From: Rotaria macrura
Lineage: Eukaryota; Rotifera; Eurotatoria; Philodinida; Philodinidae
Length of the DNA: 64,000 nt
Reading direction: 5' to 3'
NCBI GenBank assembly: GCA_900239685.1
Contig: OENT01000546.1
Coordinates: 1 to 64,000 of the forward strand
Shown here: positions 48,222-59,564 of the stretch, piece after piece
Layout: every line of letters begins with the position of its first letter
Position numbering within the stretch: position 1 is the stretch's first letter
Translations under genes and position numbers: made by a program
The notes under the pieces: generated by a model
Seen by the model: the letters and a program-made list of their open reading frames with translations, nothing else
Databases searched by the model: none
What the model was told of the DNA's origin: nothing

Positions 48222-50580
48222 TTTTGTTTTTCTCTTATTTTTAAATTTTGGTGAATGAAATGATTTCAACGCGAAAAAGAACTCAAATAAAAAATGTTAG
48301 TTAAAAACAAAACAGGATTGTTATTATATATACTTAAAGTAATATTATTAAGAACTTCAATCATTCTATTTACTAAATTGAAGTTTAATTAAAAATGTCA
48401 TATCACATTAAACAAATGCTCTCTTGCATCGTTCGATAATCCTATTAAATTTAATCGAAAATCGTATAATACTGTCAGGTAGAACTTAGTGAGATTAGCA
48501 ACATTTTCAGAGTATTTCTCGTTTTCAACATTCTCTACATGATCACTGATGACCATTGTGGAATCAAATAGAAATATTCCTCATCTAAACTTCTACTCGT
48601 GAACTAGTTTCATAATACTGAGTATACCCTACAAATTTCAATCTCAACAGTTGACCGTTGTCAGTGTACGTATCTATTACATAGCTATAGGAATTCTACT
48701 TGATTATGAACGGTCATGATTCTTCAAGAAACATCAATGATGATGAGAAATATTTTCAAACTTTACATAGTCTTTTTGACTAGCTGATAAATATCGTTGA
48801 TAAAAGATGAAAAGCAATATTTGATTTTATTTCGTTTTCTATAGATAAAGAATTTGTATCACATTCTAAATTCAATTCCAAAACATGAGTAACCATGTGA
48901 TCAAACATCTTGTTAATTTTATTGATGTAGTTGAATATTGATATGATATTGGTCACTCATGATCTATACGTAAAAGCTAAAGTTACACATAAGTTAGATT
49001 TGATTTCAAAATAAAAAAGATCGGAAATTTCAGGCAACTTTATGTAACAGATAAAAATAAACAACAACCACGTGAAACTAACCAAAAGATTTCACTCAAG
49101 AAAATTGATCGATATGAGCATCAATAGTTCTTTGTATTTTCTTCTATTGTAATCAAATATTATTCGAGCAATTTACTATTAAGAGATATGACAAATAATA
49201 ACATACATGGATGTAATCATATTCTTCAGTTTATCATATGATCAAGTTGATTCGAAGTATTCATTGATGCATTGTTGCTATCAAAATTTTCTTTTTCAAC
49301 ACTTCCTATAATAAATACTCCAACGTTGCGCATACACAAACATTGTGTATGACAAAAAAAAAGGTTCACTCACTACTAATAAAGAAAACGAACTATTTTT
49401 CCACCTTATTATTTCTATGCAGAATATGTGCAACTTTGCTTGTGTGTCAGTAAGCAAGTTTCATATCAACGACTATTGGTTAGTTTTTTACTTTTGTTGA
49501 TTGACAGCATCATTGTGAATGAAACTCATGTGAGTTTTCCAAGGGCAAAAGAAGGAATCGAATTTACAAAGCGTAGTCTTTTTGTTAAAACCTATTAGCC
49601 CCTTCCATCTCGCAGTTGACTTTTACAGATGACAGTTGCAACTAGTACGTAGTGAAAACAGGTGGCAATCTTCATTTTTGCTTCGATAAATGATAATGAA
49701 CGTTTTTCCCAGAACAAGCAATCTGCAATCTGATAATATACAAATGAATTAATTCTCTAAAGTAATATGAATGAATTATTTATGGAAATTTTTATTTAAA
49801 ACAAGATTATAATTAAGAAAGAAAATTTTTGTTAGTAATAATCAAACGCAGAGTTTGTTGATGCTAGCTTGTCGTCGAAGAAGAAGTATCAAATATTGAA
49901 TAGAGTGCTGTTTGTACAGTTTCCATTGGTATAATAAAGCAGAACGTAAAGCATGTGAGTTTCAATTTTCAGTCCGAAAGTGAACATGCAAAACAAATTT
50001 GTTTGGTATAACTTCAGTCGACACAATATCTGTACATTGAACAATTTTTATCAATCTAGTTCATATGTTACATGTATTAGAAACATAATATATATTCCAT
50101 CGCCTATAAATTATGACATCTTTGTGTCAATCATCATTTTTTCCTATCGATTGTCGTTCATTCTTAACTTTTGCCGATAATAAAAATGTTTATGTGGGTT
50201 TTTTTACAATTTATTTGAGTATTGAAATGGAAACAAAAATCTTAACAATATCTCGAAAAACTTATTCGATGCAAGGTATAAGATGAGTATATATGAAAAA
50301 AACACACACAGAAACATGAACAAATATAGACGAAGTACTAAGACATGACAAAAAATGAACACATGCAAAAAGAGACAATTTTTCAACAAAGACAAACTAA
50401 AACATTTTTTTTTGTATTTTTTTTCTTCATTAATTTTATACTTTTTTTTATTTTTTATTTTTATTCTTTTTTTGTTTTTATATGGCACAGATTTGAAATA
50501 TTAATATACAACAACTACAATGTACATTCCTCATTTTTATTCTTAGTCGATGTTTAATAGTTAACAAATATTATTTTGTG
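48222..50580. other. Intergenic, nothing recognised
   Basis: AT-rich, with long T-rich runs near 50400-50480. No coding frame with splice support was found. Confidence 0.5.
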
Positions 50581-50805
50581 CAGGTCGCCTCGGTGAGCGC
50601 CGAACTGTAATAGAGGGCCTCGCCTGCGTTCTTTCAGCCGCACACTGTCCAGCGCGCCTTCACTCTGTACAATAATCTCCTAATTCGGAGTGTGTCGCTG
50701 CTCACACCTCGCCACCATTATCTCTTCTAGTAAATAATAATTATGGCTCGTCGCATATTTACGAACACTGTTCGTTTCACTGTTGTGAGTTTCGTCCTGT
50801 CCCTC
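50581..50805. other. GC-rich island of unknown nature
   Basis: About 200 bases that are visibly GC-rich compared with everything around them (for example GTCGCCTCGGTGAGCGCC). They follow TTTTGTGCAG and contain a short plus-strand frame MARRIFTNTVRFTV ending at a GTGAGT donor. It does not fold as a tRNA that I can see. It could be an exon of an unrecognised gene, an RNA gene or inserted DNA. Confidence 0.45.
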
Positions 50806-50857
50806 CAACTCAGTCCTTCGCATTTCTATTTTTTTTTTATGTTAAACAAGATATCGT

Positions 50858-52522
50858 CTAACTTTTAGCATTCAACATTTTCATACGCAATTTTAAAGGC
50901 ATCATATCACCTCGAGGCTCATGTGATTGTGTTTGAGTCGTTATTGTCATATTTTGTTTTGCAACACATTGTGATGATTGTTGTAATGGTGGCATTGAGA
51001 AAGAATTATTTGTTGATGTTGAAAAATAATTCATTAAGGTTTTTAATGAACTTAGAGAATTAATATTATCTTGATGATGAAAATTTTCACCTTGTATTTG
51101 TTGTTGATTACTACTATGATAATCAATAGTAGCACGTGGTGGATTTGTTTTACGTAATAAACCATTAATAACTGATTGACAAACAGATTGAAGTGCGGTT
51201 TGTTGTTCAACCGGTGATGGTGGAGGTGGTGGTGGTTTATTTAAGGATAGTAATGCCATTGCTGCTTCATCCCATTTTTGTTGTTGCTCATCACCTTGTT
51301 GTAATTGATCGAAAGTTCTTTTCAATGATGTTGATGTTGATTTCGATTCTGTTGGTGATGCTATTGTTAATAAGCGTGTAGATGTTATGGGATCTTGTTG
51401 CTTGGTTTTTAGTATTTGATTAGCAAGAATTTGTAATAACGATTCATTAGGTGGTGAGGGTGATGGTGTTAATGGCGATGGACTTTTATTTGGTATGGTT
51501 GTTAATAAATTGCCTGTTTTAACTTCTGTTCGGCTTAAATCAACTACACCATTATTATTATTGTTTCCCAGTAATTGATTGTAAAGTATGGGATATTGTA
51601 CTCGTGTATGTGATGAATTCTCGTCGTGTGTTGTCGATTCAACTTCATCATCGTCGTGTGTTTCGGATGATGAAGAATTCTTTGGTCTTGTTGAACGTGA
51701 TGAATGATCATCATCATCACTTATAAGACTCGTACGTTGTCCAAGGATAATGGATGCTGATGTTGCTGGTTTAAGACATATATGACCAAGACGTTGTTCT
51801 TCTTCAAATAAACTTTCCATTTCTGTTTCTTTCATATTTAAACGTGATAACATTAAATGAAGTTTAGCTTTTAATGCTTCATTTTCATTTGATAATTCAA
51901 CAACTTTTGTTTCTATTAAAAAAATACAAAAAAAATATTAGTTCTCATTGAGTTATGTTCGAAAAGAACTATTTCTTTTCTTACCTAATACAATATCGTT
52001 TAGACGTCGTTTTTCACGAGAACGTTTCGCAGCTAAATTATTCTTTCGTCGTCGTTCCCAATAATGATCATCTTTCATTTCACTTGGAATAAAATCGCGT
52101 CGTTTTCGTGCTGGTATGACATCTTTACGTAGTAGTAATTGAGTTAAAAAGTCTTTGTCAATACATTGTGGTCCAGCTGTTGTCACAACTTTGACTATTT
52201 CACGATCGTTGGTTGAGTTCGAATGTGAGTCCGTTGCAGATAATAATGGTATTTGAGTAGGAGGTTCATTTGGCATTGGTAATGTTTTTCTATAAAATAA
52301 AATAGATGAAATTCACATGAACAAACATAAATACCTAATAACATACTTAATGCGTTTCATCTGTGATTCTAAGGTCAAATCCGATGACGAAGATGATGCT
52401 GATACTTGCTGTTGTGTAAGAGCATAGAGCATATTTAATTGTGATTGTAAATCATTACAAAGTAAATGAGGTGAACGTACAAATGAAGATGTTGTTGAAT
52501 GTAGGAGATCATTCGATTGCAT
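50858..52522 (-). CDS. NFIL3/E4BP4-like bZIP transcription factor
   Basis: Three exons (52522-52347, 52289-51985, 51912-50858) join in phase to 511 residues; introns are 57 and 72 bp. The bZIP spans exons 2-3. The basic region [20 protein letters not shown] (about 135-154) and the following [20 protein letters not shown] are the form typical of NFIL3/E4BP4 (fly vrille relatives). This separates them from PAR bZIPs, which have NNVAAKRSRDARR. The zipper continues to about 190. The rest is Ser/Thr/Gln/Pro-rich and disordered. Family members repress genes through D-box TTAYGTAA sites and act in circadian and developmental control. Nuclear location is expected. The upstream region carries unusual receptor-like sites, listed separately. 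Confidence 0.92.
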
Positions 52523-52674
52523 TTTCTACTAGTATGGTTATATGAAATTTATGTTCTTGATTGAATATTTAAATAAGTAATATATAAACCTGAATGCTAG
52601 TCATCATTATTCTACTCTGAATTATAATAATGATGATAATATACGTCTGTTCGTGTCGGACTCGGGTACGAAAC

Positions 52675-53144
52675 TGACCTTTCTTTCTCTCTAGATTTAA
52701 CTTCTCTTTCTTTTTCTCTATTTTTTCTCTCTCGTTGGCCTAGTTTACTCGTTTTTATTATTTAGGACAACGAGAGACCGATATAAAGCATATGTGGACA
52801 TGTCTGCGGTCATTCTAGGTTAGGTCAAATTGACCTGTTTTCTTCTTGATCGTTATGCTCCTATTCTCTCTCTTATGAGTGTCTACATATATAAAATAAT
52901 CTCTCGTCTCGTCAGACATTGGTTGTTCGATGCTCATTGACCTTATATGCGCGTATATGTTTGTTCTTTTTTCCTATCCTGTTCATGATGAAATGGCCAC
53001 TGAGTAAATTTATAAAGAGAAGGAGAACAGAAAGCAATTATCGAACGGATGACCGACAACATGATGTGATGACCTTCTTCTCTCTTATAACTGAGATTAA
53101 GAAAAAAATGTGAACACAGAAAGTGAAATAGGTCAGTATGACCG
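52675..53144. promoter_or_regulatory. Cluster of AGGTCA/TGACCT nuclear-receptor-like sites
   Basis: Upstream of the bZIP start (52522), a perfect inverted repeat AGGTCA-AAT-TGACCT lies at 52822-52836. A one-mismatch copy, AGGTCA-GTA-TGACCG, lies at 53130-53144. Single half-sites are at 52675 (TGACCT), 52938 (TGACCT), 53050 (TGACCG) and 53070 (TGACCT). AGGTCA inverted repeats with a 3-base spacer are the known binding form of estrogen-receptor-like nuclear receptors, and single sites serve ROR/Rev-erb-type receptors. Function is inferred. Confidence 0.5.
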
Positions 53145-55324
53145 AAAAAATGTTCATGACACAAAAGAAAAACTGATGATTTCAAGTCATGATTGTTTTT
53201 TTTTTCTTAAAAGTTATTTGAATCTCATCAATCTTATTTGAAAATTTTTAATGAAAAACGAGAACATGTTATCTATTTGATTGATTGCTTTTGAACATTT
53301 TTGTTTGTGAGAATTGATGTGCATGAAAGATTATGGTGCTTGTCTATTCAATGTTTTTCTTTTCGACGTATTTTATTTTCAAAAATAGCTTTCCTTCCCT
53401 AGTCAACATTCGCCTGTATTGAATAAAGAAAAATAATCAATGAAAGGATTGTACGTATATTAATCAAATGTTGTCTTGGAATAATATCAAAGGAAGCCAA
53501 TGATGAAATCTCATCTTGAATTATGTTTCGTTTTATACAATAGACTCATATCTTTTATTTTCCATAAAAGCTTTCGCTTTTATATCTTGACTCTGTTCAA
53601 AATTAATAGTAGTCAAAAAAATAAGCTCAATTATTTTATAATCATCGTCGGAAGAACGATACGATGTGTAGCTACAGTTTAAATGTAGATGTGCATTGTT
53701 TCATGGAAGTTTTTCAGTATGAAATGCTTCTAGTTTACGTCGATCTTCAGATGGATGAAGACCCTATCATTCATATCATTATTTTGGTTGTATGGAAGAA
53801 TCGAAATTAAAAAAAGAATGGAGCATCATGGTTCACATGTTTTATTTGAATTCTTATTTCAAATAGAATTCGAGTTTATCATGGCGCCAGTACCAACTTA
53901 AGTAACATCAAAAATAACAGACAAATAATAGGAAAACGGATTTTAAAAATTAGGATTACAGTTGGATACATTTTATCTTAAAGAATTGTCATGTCCTAAA
54001 CTTAAGTGATAAAGTTAGCTTTTAAATTGACAATATACACGAGCGGTTCCTTATATGTAAAAAATCTTGAAATATCAATTTCTAGTAAATAGACCAATCT
54101 ACAACATTATGAGTCTTATGTAGGTTTTTGAATCACGTACAATTTTATGGTAATATTATGATTCTTTGGCAACATACATTCGAGTTAGTATTGCGTCTTT
54201 AAGACTAAAAATGCTAAAATAATACAACAAGTAAATACTGCAGCGTTGCACAAAAAAGAGTCTTTCACTTATTGTAAAAATTTCATAGAAAATATTCTGA
54301 AATTCAAATATTGATATTGTTAACAATGAAGATAATTAAGTAAATTGTTCGTTTTATTTACTACTAAGCCCTAGAAGCATTATATGGAAACGAACTTTTT
54401 GTTTTTGGCGAGAATAATTGAAGAAAATGTACATAATGAAACAAATCTCTTCACACTACGACAGTAGTGCTAGAGAGGGAGAGAGAGAGATGTTTAATAA
54501 CTATGCTAATTAATGATCATCCCGATTAACTATCTAGAATATGAAATCAGTTTGGAATGTGTTAGATGATAGTCATGAAAGAGATCAAATCTTATGTATA
54601 GAACTACGTCGTCATAGATCATAGTACGCACTTAATTTTATGTTTGTAACTTTTTCGACCAATGTGCTATTTCTTTCTTTTCAGCAAGACTCGCACAGGT
54701 GCATACTTAGTAAATGTGTTGATCGAATTGTTGTTGAATGGATCACATTGAATGATGCAGTTCAAACCGAAGATGTCTATTATAGATTCCTTAACTATCC
54801 TTTCATATGGGTACCTATTACAGTTGCACATGTTTTAAACTCAATATTCGGTTATGACCTAATTATGAACCTTTCGTTATGAGCATTGTCTACATCTACA
54901 TAAGCAGGTCGAAGTGACCGACATAATTTTTTTCTCATTACACAAAAGAATAAAGATGTGAATGTACCTATGTCGGTCACACAATATATATAAATATGAG
55001 GTCGCTTGACCGACAACAAATGATCGTCTAGATGTTCTGTCCTTCTGTTTGTTATACGTATATGAGAAATGAGAATATGAACAATCATTTTTTACTATGA
55101 ATTCTATGCATACAGCGCATGTCCATAATTCGAACAGCTTTTTAAACACTTTCAGAGTTTCGTCTTTTTTCCAAAATATTTTTATAGAAACATATCGAGT
55201 TTTTTACATTTTTCAGCTGAGAAATGTCTACTGAATTGAATGGTATAAAAATAATTTGTTTATCTTGAAAATTAACTGAGTAATTAGCGGTAGTTTTAGA
55301 AACATTGAATTTGTCCTAATCAGG
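53145..55324. other. Intergenic, small repeats only
   Basis: AT-rich, with a GA run near 54477-54490. A short minus-strand open exon-like piece lies near 53706-53768 and a plus-strand frame near 54675-54880; neither can be tied into a gene. Confidence 0.45.
54907..55015. repeat. GACCGAC repeat trio (inverted and direct)
   Basis: GTGACCGACATA at 54914-54925 is perfectly inverted at 54969-54980 as TATGTCGGTCAC. A near-direct copy, AGGTCGCTTGACCGACA, lies at 54999-55015, matching AGGTCGAAGTGACCGACA at 54906-54923. It could form a hairpin or be a set of receptor-like half-sites. Confidence 0.6.
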
Positions 55325-56650
55325 AGCGCTGTACCTTACAGGAAGAGTCAGCGGAAACATGTTCTTATTTCGAATAGATAGTACTAAATATACATAGAAA
55401 AAAACTACTTTTTTTGTGAAAATCACTTTCTTATGTTTCCACTTGAAAATTTCTTTTTAGTTTCGCTAGGAAGTGTTTGTTGGCCATTCTGCGTTAATAT
55501 CCAGCACACTCTAAAAAATAAGAGCATTACCGAACCCCCCAAAAAGGTTCGGTAGATGACACAAAGCTTGCAAATGTGTTGAAACTTCCAAAAAAAAGAA
55601 TAAAAGAATACACGGAACCTTTCAAGGATCTGACCGTGTGCCCCCGCAATCAGACCCTTGAAAGGTTCCGTGTATTCTTTTATTCTTTTTTTGGAAGTTT
55701 CAACACATTTGCAAGCTTTTTGTCATCTACCGAACCTTTTTGGGGGGTTCGGTAAAGCTCTTATTTTTTTTAGAGTGCAGTTCCGTTCAATCAGAAGTCA
55801 GGCATCATAAGTACGTATCATGTGCAAATTCAGCATTTTTTTGAACGCTTGATCTCAGTTTTAAAGAATGGGGCTTAGATGAAACTAGTGAGAGATGATG
55901 TTGAACTCTAAAGATGAACTTCCATTCAAAAAGGTTTTGATTCTGACATAGGAGAAAGATGTTTTTTTTTGCTCCAAGGTTTCCCCTTATATTTTTAGTC
56001 CCGATAGTGAAACTCAATTTTTAAGACTGAACTCGTAATCTGACCCGGATTTAATTGCTAAATCTCATGTTTCATCCAAAAATATGAAACCGTGTCCGAG
56101 ATTAAAAGTCTTGAAGTTTCATCAATATTGCTACAGCATTTCCAAAAAATGAAAATGTTATATCTCCGAAGCACCTTCATATTTTATGATGAAATGTGAG
56201 ATTTAACAATGAAATCCGGTGTAGATTACGAATTCAGTCTTAAAAATTGAGTTTCACTATCGGGACTAAAAAAATTAGGGAGGACCTTGGAGCCAAACAA
56301 AAACATCTTTCTACTACACCAGAATCAAAACGTTTTTGAATAGAAGTTCATCTTTAGGTTTCAACATCATCTCTCACTAGTTTCATATCAGCCCCATTCT
56401 TTACAAAAATGCTGAATTTGCACATGATACCTATTTATGATGCCTGACTTCTAATTGGATGGAACTGCTGGATATTAACGCAGGATGGTCAACAAACACT
56501 TTCTAGCGAAACTAAAAAGAAATTTTCAAGTGGAAACATAAAAAAGTTATGTTCACAAAAAAAGTAGTTTTTTTCTATGTATATTTAGGACTATCTGTTC
56601 GAAATAGAAACATGTTTTCACTGGCTGTTCCCGTGAGGTACCGTGAGCCT
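55325..56650. mobile_element. Large foldback element (outer), interrupted
   Basis: The left arm (about 55325-56100, minus the nested insert) and right arm (about 56174-56650) are reverse complements with moderate divergence. Anchors include AATATCCAGCA near 55496 against its complement near 56469, and TAGTCCCGATAGTGAAACTC near 56000 against 56252-56271. The loop is about 56101-56173. No open reading frame for a transposase is present, so it is a non-autonomous element. Ends are by eye. Confidence 0.85.
55507..55777. mobile_element. Nested near-perfect foldback MITE (271 bp)
   Basis: The arms 55507-55633 and 55650-55777 are nearly identical reverse complements around a 16-base loop. Termini are CACTCTAAAAAATAAGAGC and its complement. 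The matching uninterrupted site in the outer element's right arm reads CCAGCAGTTCC. Here CA (or GCA) is duplicated on both sides, giving a 2-3-bp target-site duplication. Each arm also holds a small palindrome, CCGAACC...GGTTCGG. It was inserted into the left arm of the older foldback. Confidence 0.93.
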
Positions 56651-56659
56651 AACTCGAAC

Positions 56660-56911
56660 ATGGCAGGGATTTCTTCTAAATTCAATATTTCATCCATGGG
56701 CGGCGCACCACCGAAGCAAATGGTAGCAATTGCTTCCACATGTTTTTCATGCTTTTTTTGTAGAGTAAAAATATATAAGTCAACATAGATTCTATATGAT
56801 TTTCAGGTGAAAATAGGAGGTCTGGTCTATCAACCACTATCTTATGGACTTTTTATCATTATCTTGTTGAATGTTTTCATGGTTGTATACACGCAACAGA
56901 TTTTATTTTGA
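56660..56911 (+). CDS. 55-aa single-span membrane microprotein
   Basis: Exon 56660-56722 codes MAGISSKFNISSMGGAPPKQ plus Met and ends at GTAGCA. Exon 56807-56911 starts after GATTTTCAG. They join in phase 0 across an 84-bp intron. The second exon gives KIGGLVYQPLSYG followed by a hydrophobic span (LFIIILLNVFMVV) and a short YTQQILF tail. Small mitochondrial or ER complex subunits have this form, but I cannot name the family. The gene starts about 10 bases after the outer foldback's right arm, so that arm probably forms its upstream region. Confidence 0.6.
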
Positions 56912-57864
56912 AGAAAGATGAAAGAAAAAGAATATTTTGAAAATTAAAAATATAATAGTAGATAATTTATGAACGACAATGAGTTCTTCATTGTCAATAG
57001 TGCTTATTATGTCTCTCAAAAATCACGCAATAGAAATTGTACAATATCGAATTGTTCGCTGAGAATATAGGTGTGGGAACGGAGGGAAGGGGGGGGGGTA
57101 GTTTTTTTATGTGCATTGCTTCCCCGAAAAAACAGACCCTGCTACGCCCATCATCTCAAATAAAATAATTTGGAAAAATCTGAACCGCTGGATTAAAACT
57201 CCTTGATTATTGAGAAATATCTTTGGTCATTGAAGTATTCAAAACTTTTTAGCTTTAGATATCGAAAAAGTTACTGTGTTAATTTTCGAGGTAACAAAAC
57301 GATTTTTACATCATTCGATTCAGCAGTCATTTCTCTGCTGAAAAATTTAATTTTTTTTTGCATTTTAGACAACTTGGAAAAATAATTATCTTTTTTAATG
57401 AAAAATAGGTTGTTCGAATTAGGGACATGCATTGTAATCTTTCTTTATATGCGGTGACATTGATTTAAAATCTAAGGTTTCACAGCAAGTCACACGGATT
57501 AATCAAAGACAGAAAAAATAGGATAGGCCACGATGATGACGAAAGATTTATAAGTACTGGATGTGCAGATTGATTTGCGTATATCTGCTGCCGTTATTCA
57601 TCACAAGATCTTTAGAAAAACACGACAATCAGAAACAATCAATATCAATGGAAACTTAGTCATCGGTTATTGCGTACATTTCCCCATCATCTATCACATT
57701 TATATCAGGTTTTTTCTTATTTGTACAACATACAAGAATATCGACGCAAAGAAAGCACAAGAGAAGATCAGATGATGTTGCGATCTGGAACGAAAAGAAA
57801 GAAAAATACAAGGTCAAAGGCTAGTACGAAGCATAGCATATAAATATTGGTACAAAAAAATACG
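56912..57864. other. Intergenic with a G-rich tract
   Basis: GTGTGGGAACGGAGGGAAGG and a following run of G lie at about 57071-57099. The rest is AT-rich and presumably includes the ASB gene promoter. Confidence 0.5.
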
Positions 57865-59564
57865 ATGATGCAATATAAAGAAGACAACGTACTATTCTTC
57901 ATTCTAAAAAAAGCTAACATGACTGGTGATATTGTGGATAACAATACTGATGACGATTCAATTCTATTATTACTTCGAGATGCTATTGTACAACATGCTC
58001 CGCTCAATGATATTAGACTCGTTCTCAGGTATTCTAATTCTTACTCTTCTATTTGAACATAATCATTTTCACAATCTTTCTTTTCAGTTGTAAATTTGTA
58101 AATGTCAATGGATGTGTCCGTCATGGTCTTAGACCATTACATTATGCTGTATTTGAGAATGATTTAGAATGTGTTCGAATGCTCATTGAAGATTATAATG
58201 CAGCTGTGAACGTTTTAGATGAAGCCGGCTATTCACCATTACATTTAGCTGCAAAATATGGCTTCTGTAATATAATGAATTTATTAATTAAACATGGGTC
58301 TCTTGTAAATTTTCGTAAAGCAGCTATTAATAATGAAACTCGTTCATTGGTAACGCCATATTATGATGTGATGACAGAACCATTGAGTCTTTGTTTGGAA
58401 AATAATCATATGGAATGTGCCACTTTACTTCTTTCTGCTGGTGCTGATGTTAATCAACAATATTTTCTTGGTTATGAAATCAATGTATTATCATATGAAA
58501 ATCATAATTCATTGGAATTACTTCTTAAACATGGTGCAGATCCGAATGCTCTTTCACGTAGTGGCATCACACCATTAATAAAAGCATGCCGAGAAGGAAA
58601 TCTTGGTGCAGTTGTTTTGTTATGTCGCTATGGAGCTAATATTAATTATGTAACAAGAAGATTTCGACAAAGAAATGCTCTTATTACAGCTATTGAATCG
58701 AAACGAAATGATATTGTCGAACAATTACTTGTTTACGGAGGTTATGCTAATAAACATCCAGAATTAAGTAATTCCCCATTGGAATTAGCTATTCGAAAGA
58801 ATGCTATTGAAATAATTCGTCTGTTAGTTGGTATGTAAAAATATTTACCGTCTGGTCAGTCTCATTATTTCTATTTTAGCTTTCGGTGTTGATGCAAATG
58901 AAGAAACAAACGAAGATGCGGAGTGTATAACACCATTGATCCTTGCTTGTCAATGTTCATATCTTTCAAATCAATTTAATATTATTAAATGTCTACTCGA
59001 GGACGATGCTGATCCAAATCAATCTGTTTCAAATAATTCTCAACACCTTCATCAACATATCCCTTTTCGAACACCACTAGTTGCTTATATAAAGCAGGCT
59101 CCTGAACGTCGACTGAACATGCGTATCATACGTTTACTCATTGGTTATGGTGCTCGTGTATCATTTTCACGTGGAAGAGGTTCGTATTTACGATGAATAT
59201 TTTTTTTTCTTAAAATTTACTGGCAAAAGAAAAAACACGCCATCTGTTTAATTTGTTACTTCTAGATAGTGTTCTTCGATTTTTACGTCGTTTTCAATCA
59301 AATCCATATTTAATTGAATTACTTTGTGATGCTGCTTATTTTTTTCATCCAAGTTATATAGCTGAATGTCGAGAACTTGATGAGAAAGTAAAAGAAGAAA
59401 TTTGTCGTCGTGCAACGACACCTTGTACATTAAAAAAAATAGCACGTAAACAAATTCGAACTCTTCTATTCAATTCACCGAAAAAAATACGAATTGACCG
59501 TGGAATACAGAAGCTTGATTTACCCAATTTCCTCCAACGTTATTTACTGTTCGAAAATATGTAA
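57865..59564 (+). CDS. Ankyrin-repeat and SOCS-box protein (ASB family)
   Basis: Four exons (57865-58028, 58088-58830, 58880-59179, 59266-59564) join in phase to 501 residues; introns are 49-86 bp. The ATG used is the first of two adjacent ATGs. A helical N-terminal part (1-55) is followed by ankyrin repeats from about 65 to 390. Repeat signatures seen are LRPLHYAVFENDLECVRMLI, GYSPLHLAAKYGFCNIMNLL and GITPLIKACREGNLGAVVLL. The C-terminus (about 455-501) is a SOCS box: TPCTLKKIARKQIRTLL (Elongin B/C-binding BC box), then LPNFLQRYLLF in the Cullin-5 region. Such proteins are substrate receptors of Elongin-Cullin-5 ubiquitin ligases. The target is unknown, and which ASB number it equals cannot be decided here. 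Confidence 0.92.

Noticed and set aside
53706..53768. Minus-strand terminal-exon-like piece ending HPSEDRRKLEAFHTEKLP
   Set aside because: It follows a good acceptor and looks protein-like, but no upstream exon in phase was found, so no gene can be supported.
54675..54882. Plus-strand open segment after CTTTTCAG
   Set aside because: No partner exons and no recognisable protein.
56549..56788. 80-codon frame through the foldback arm into the microprotein exon
   Set aside because: Only the part from the ATG at 56660 fits a spliced gene; the upstream part is foldback arm and the downstream part is intron.
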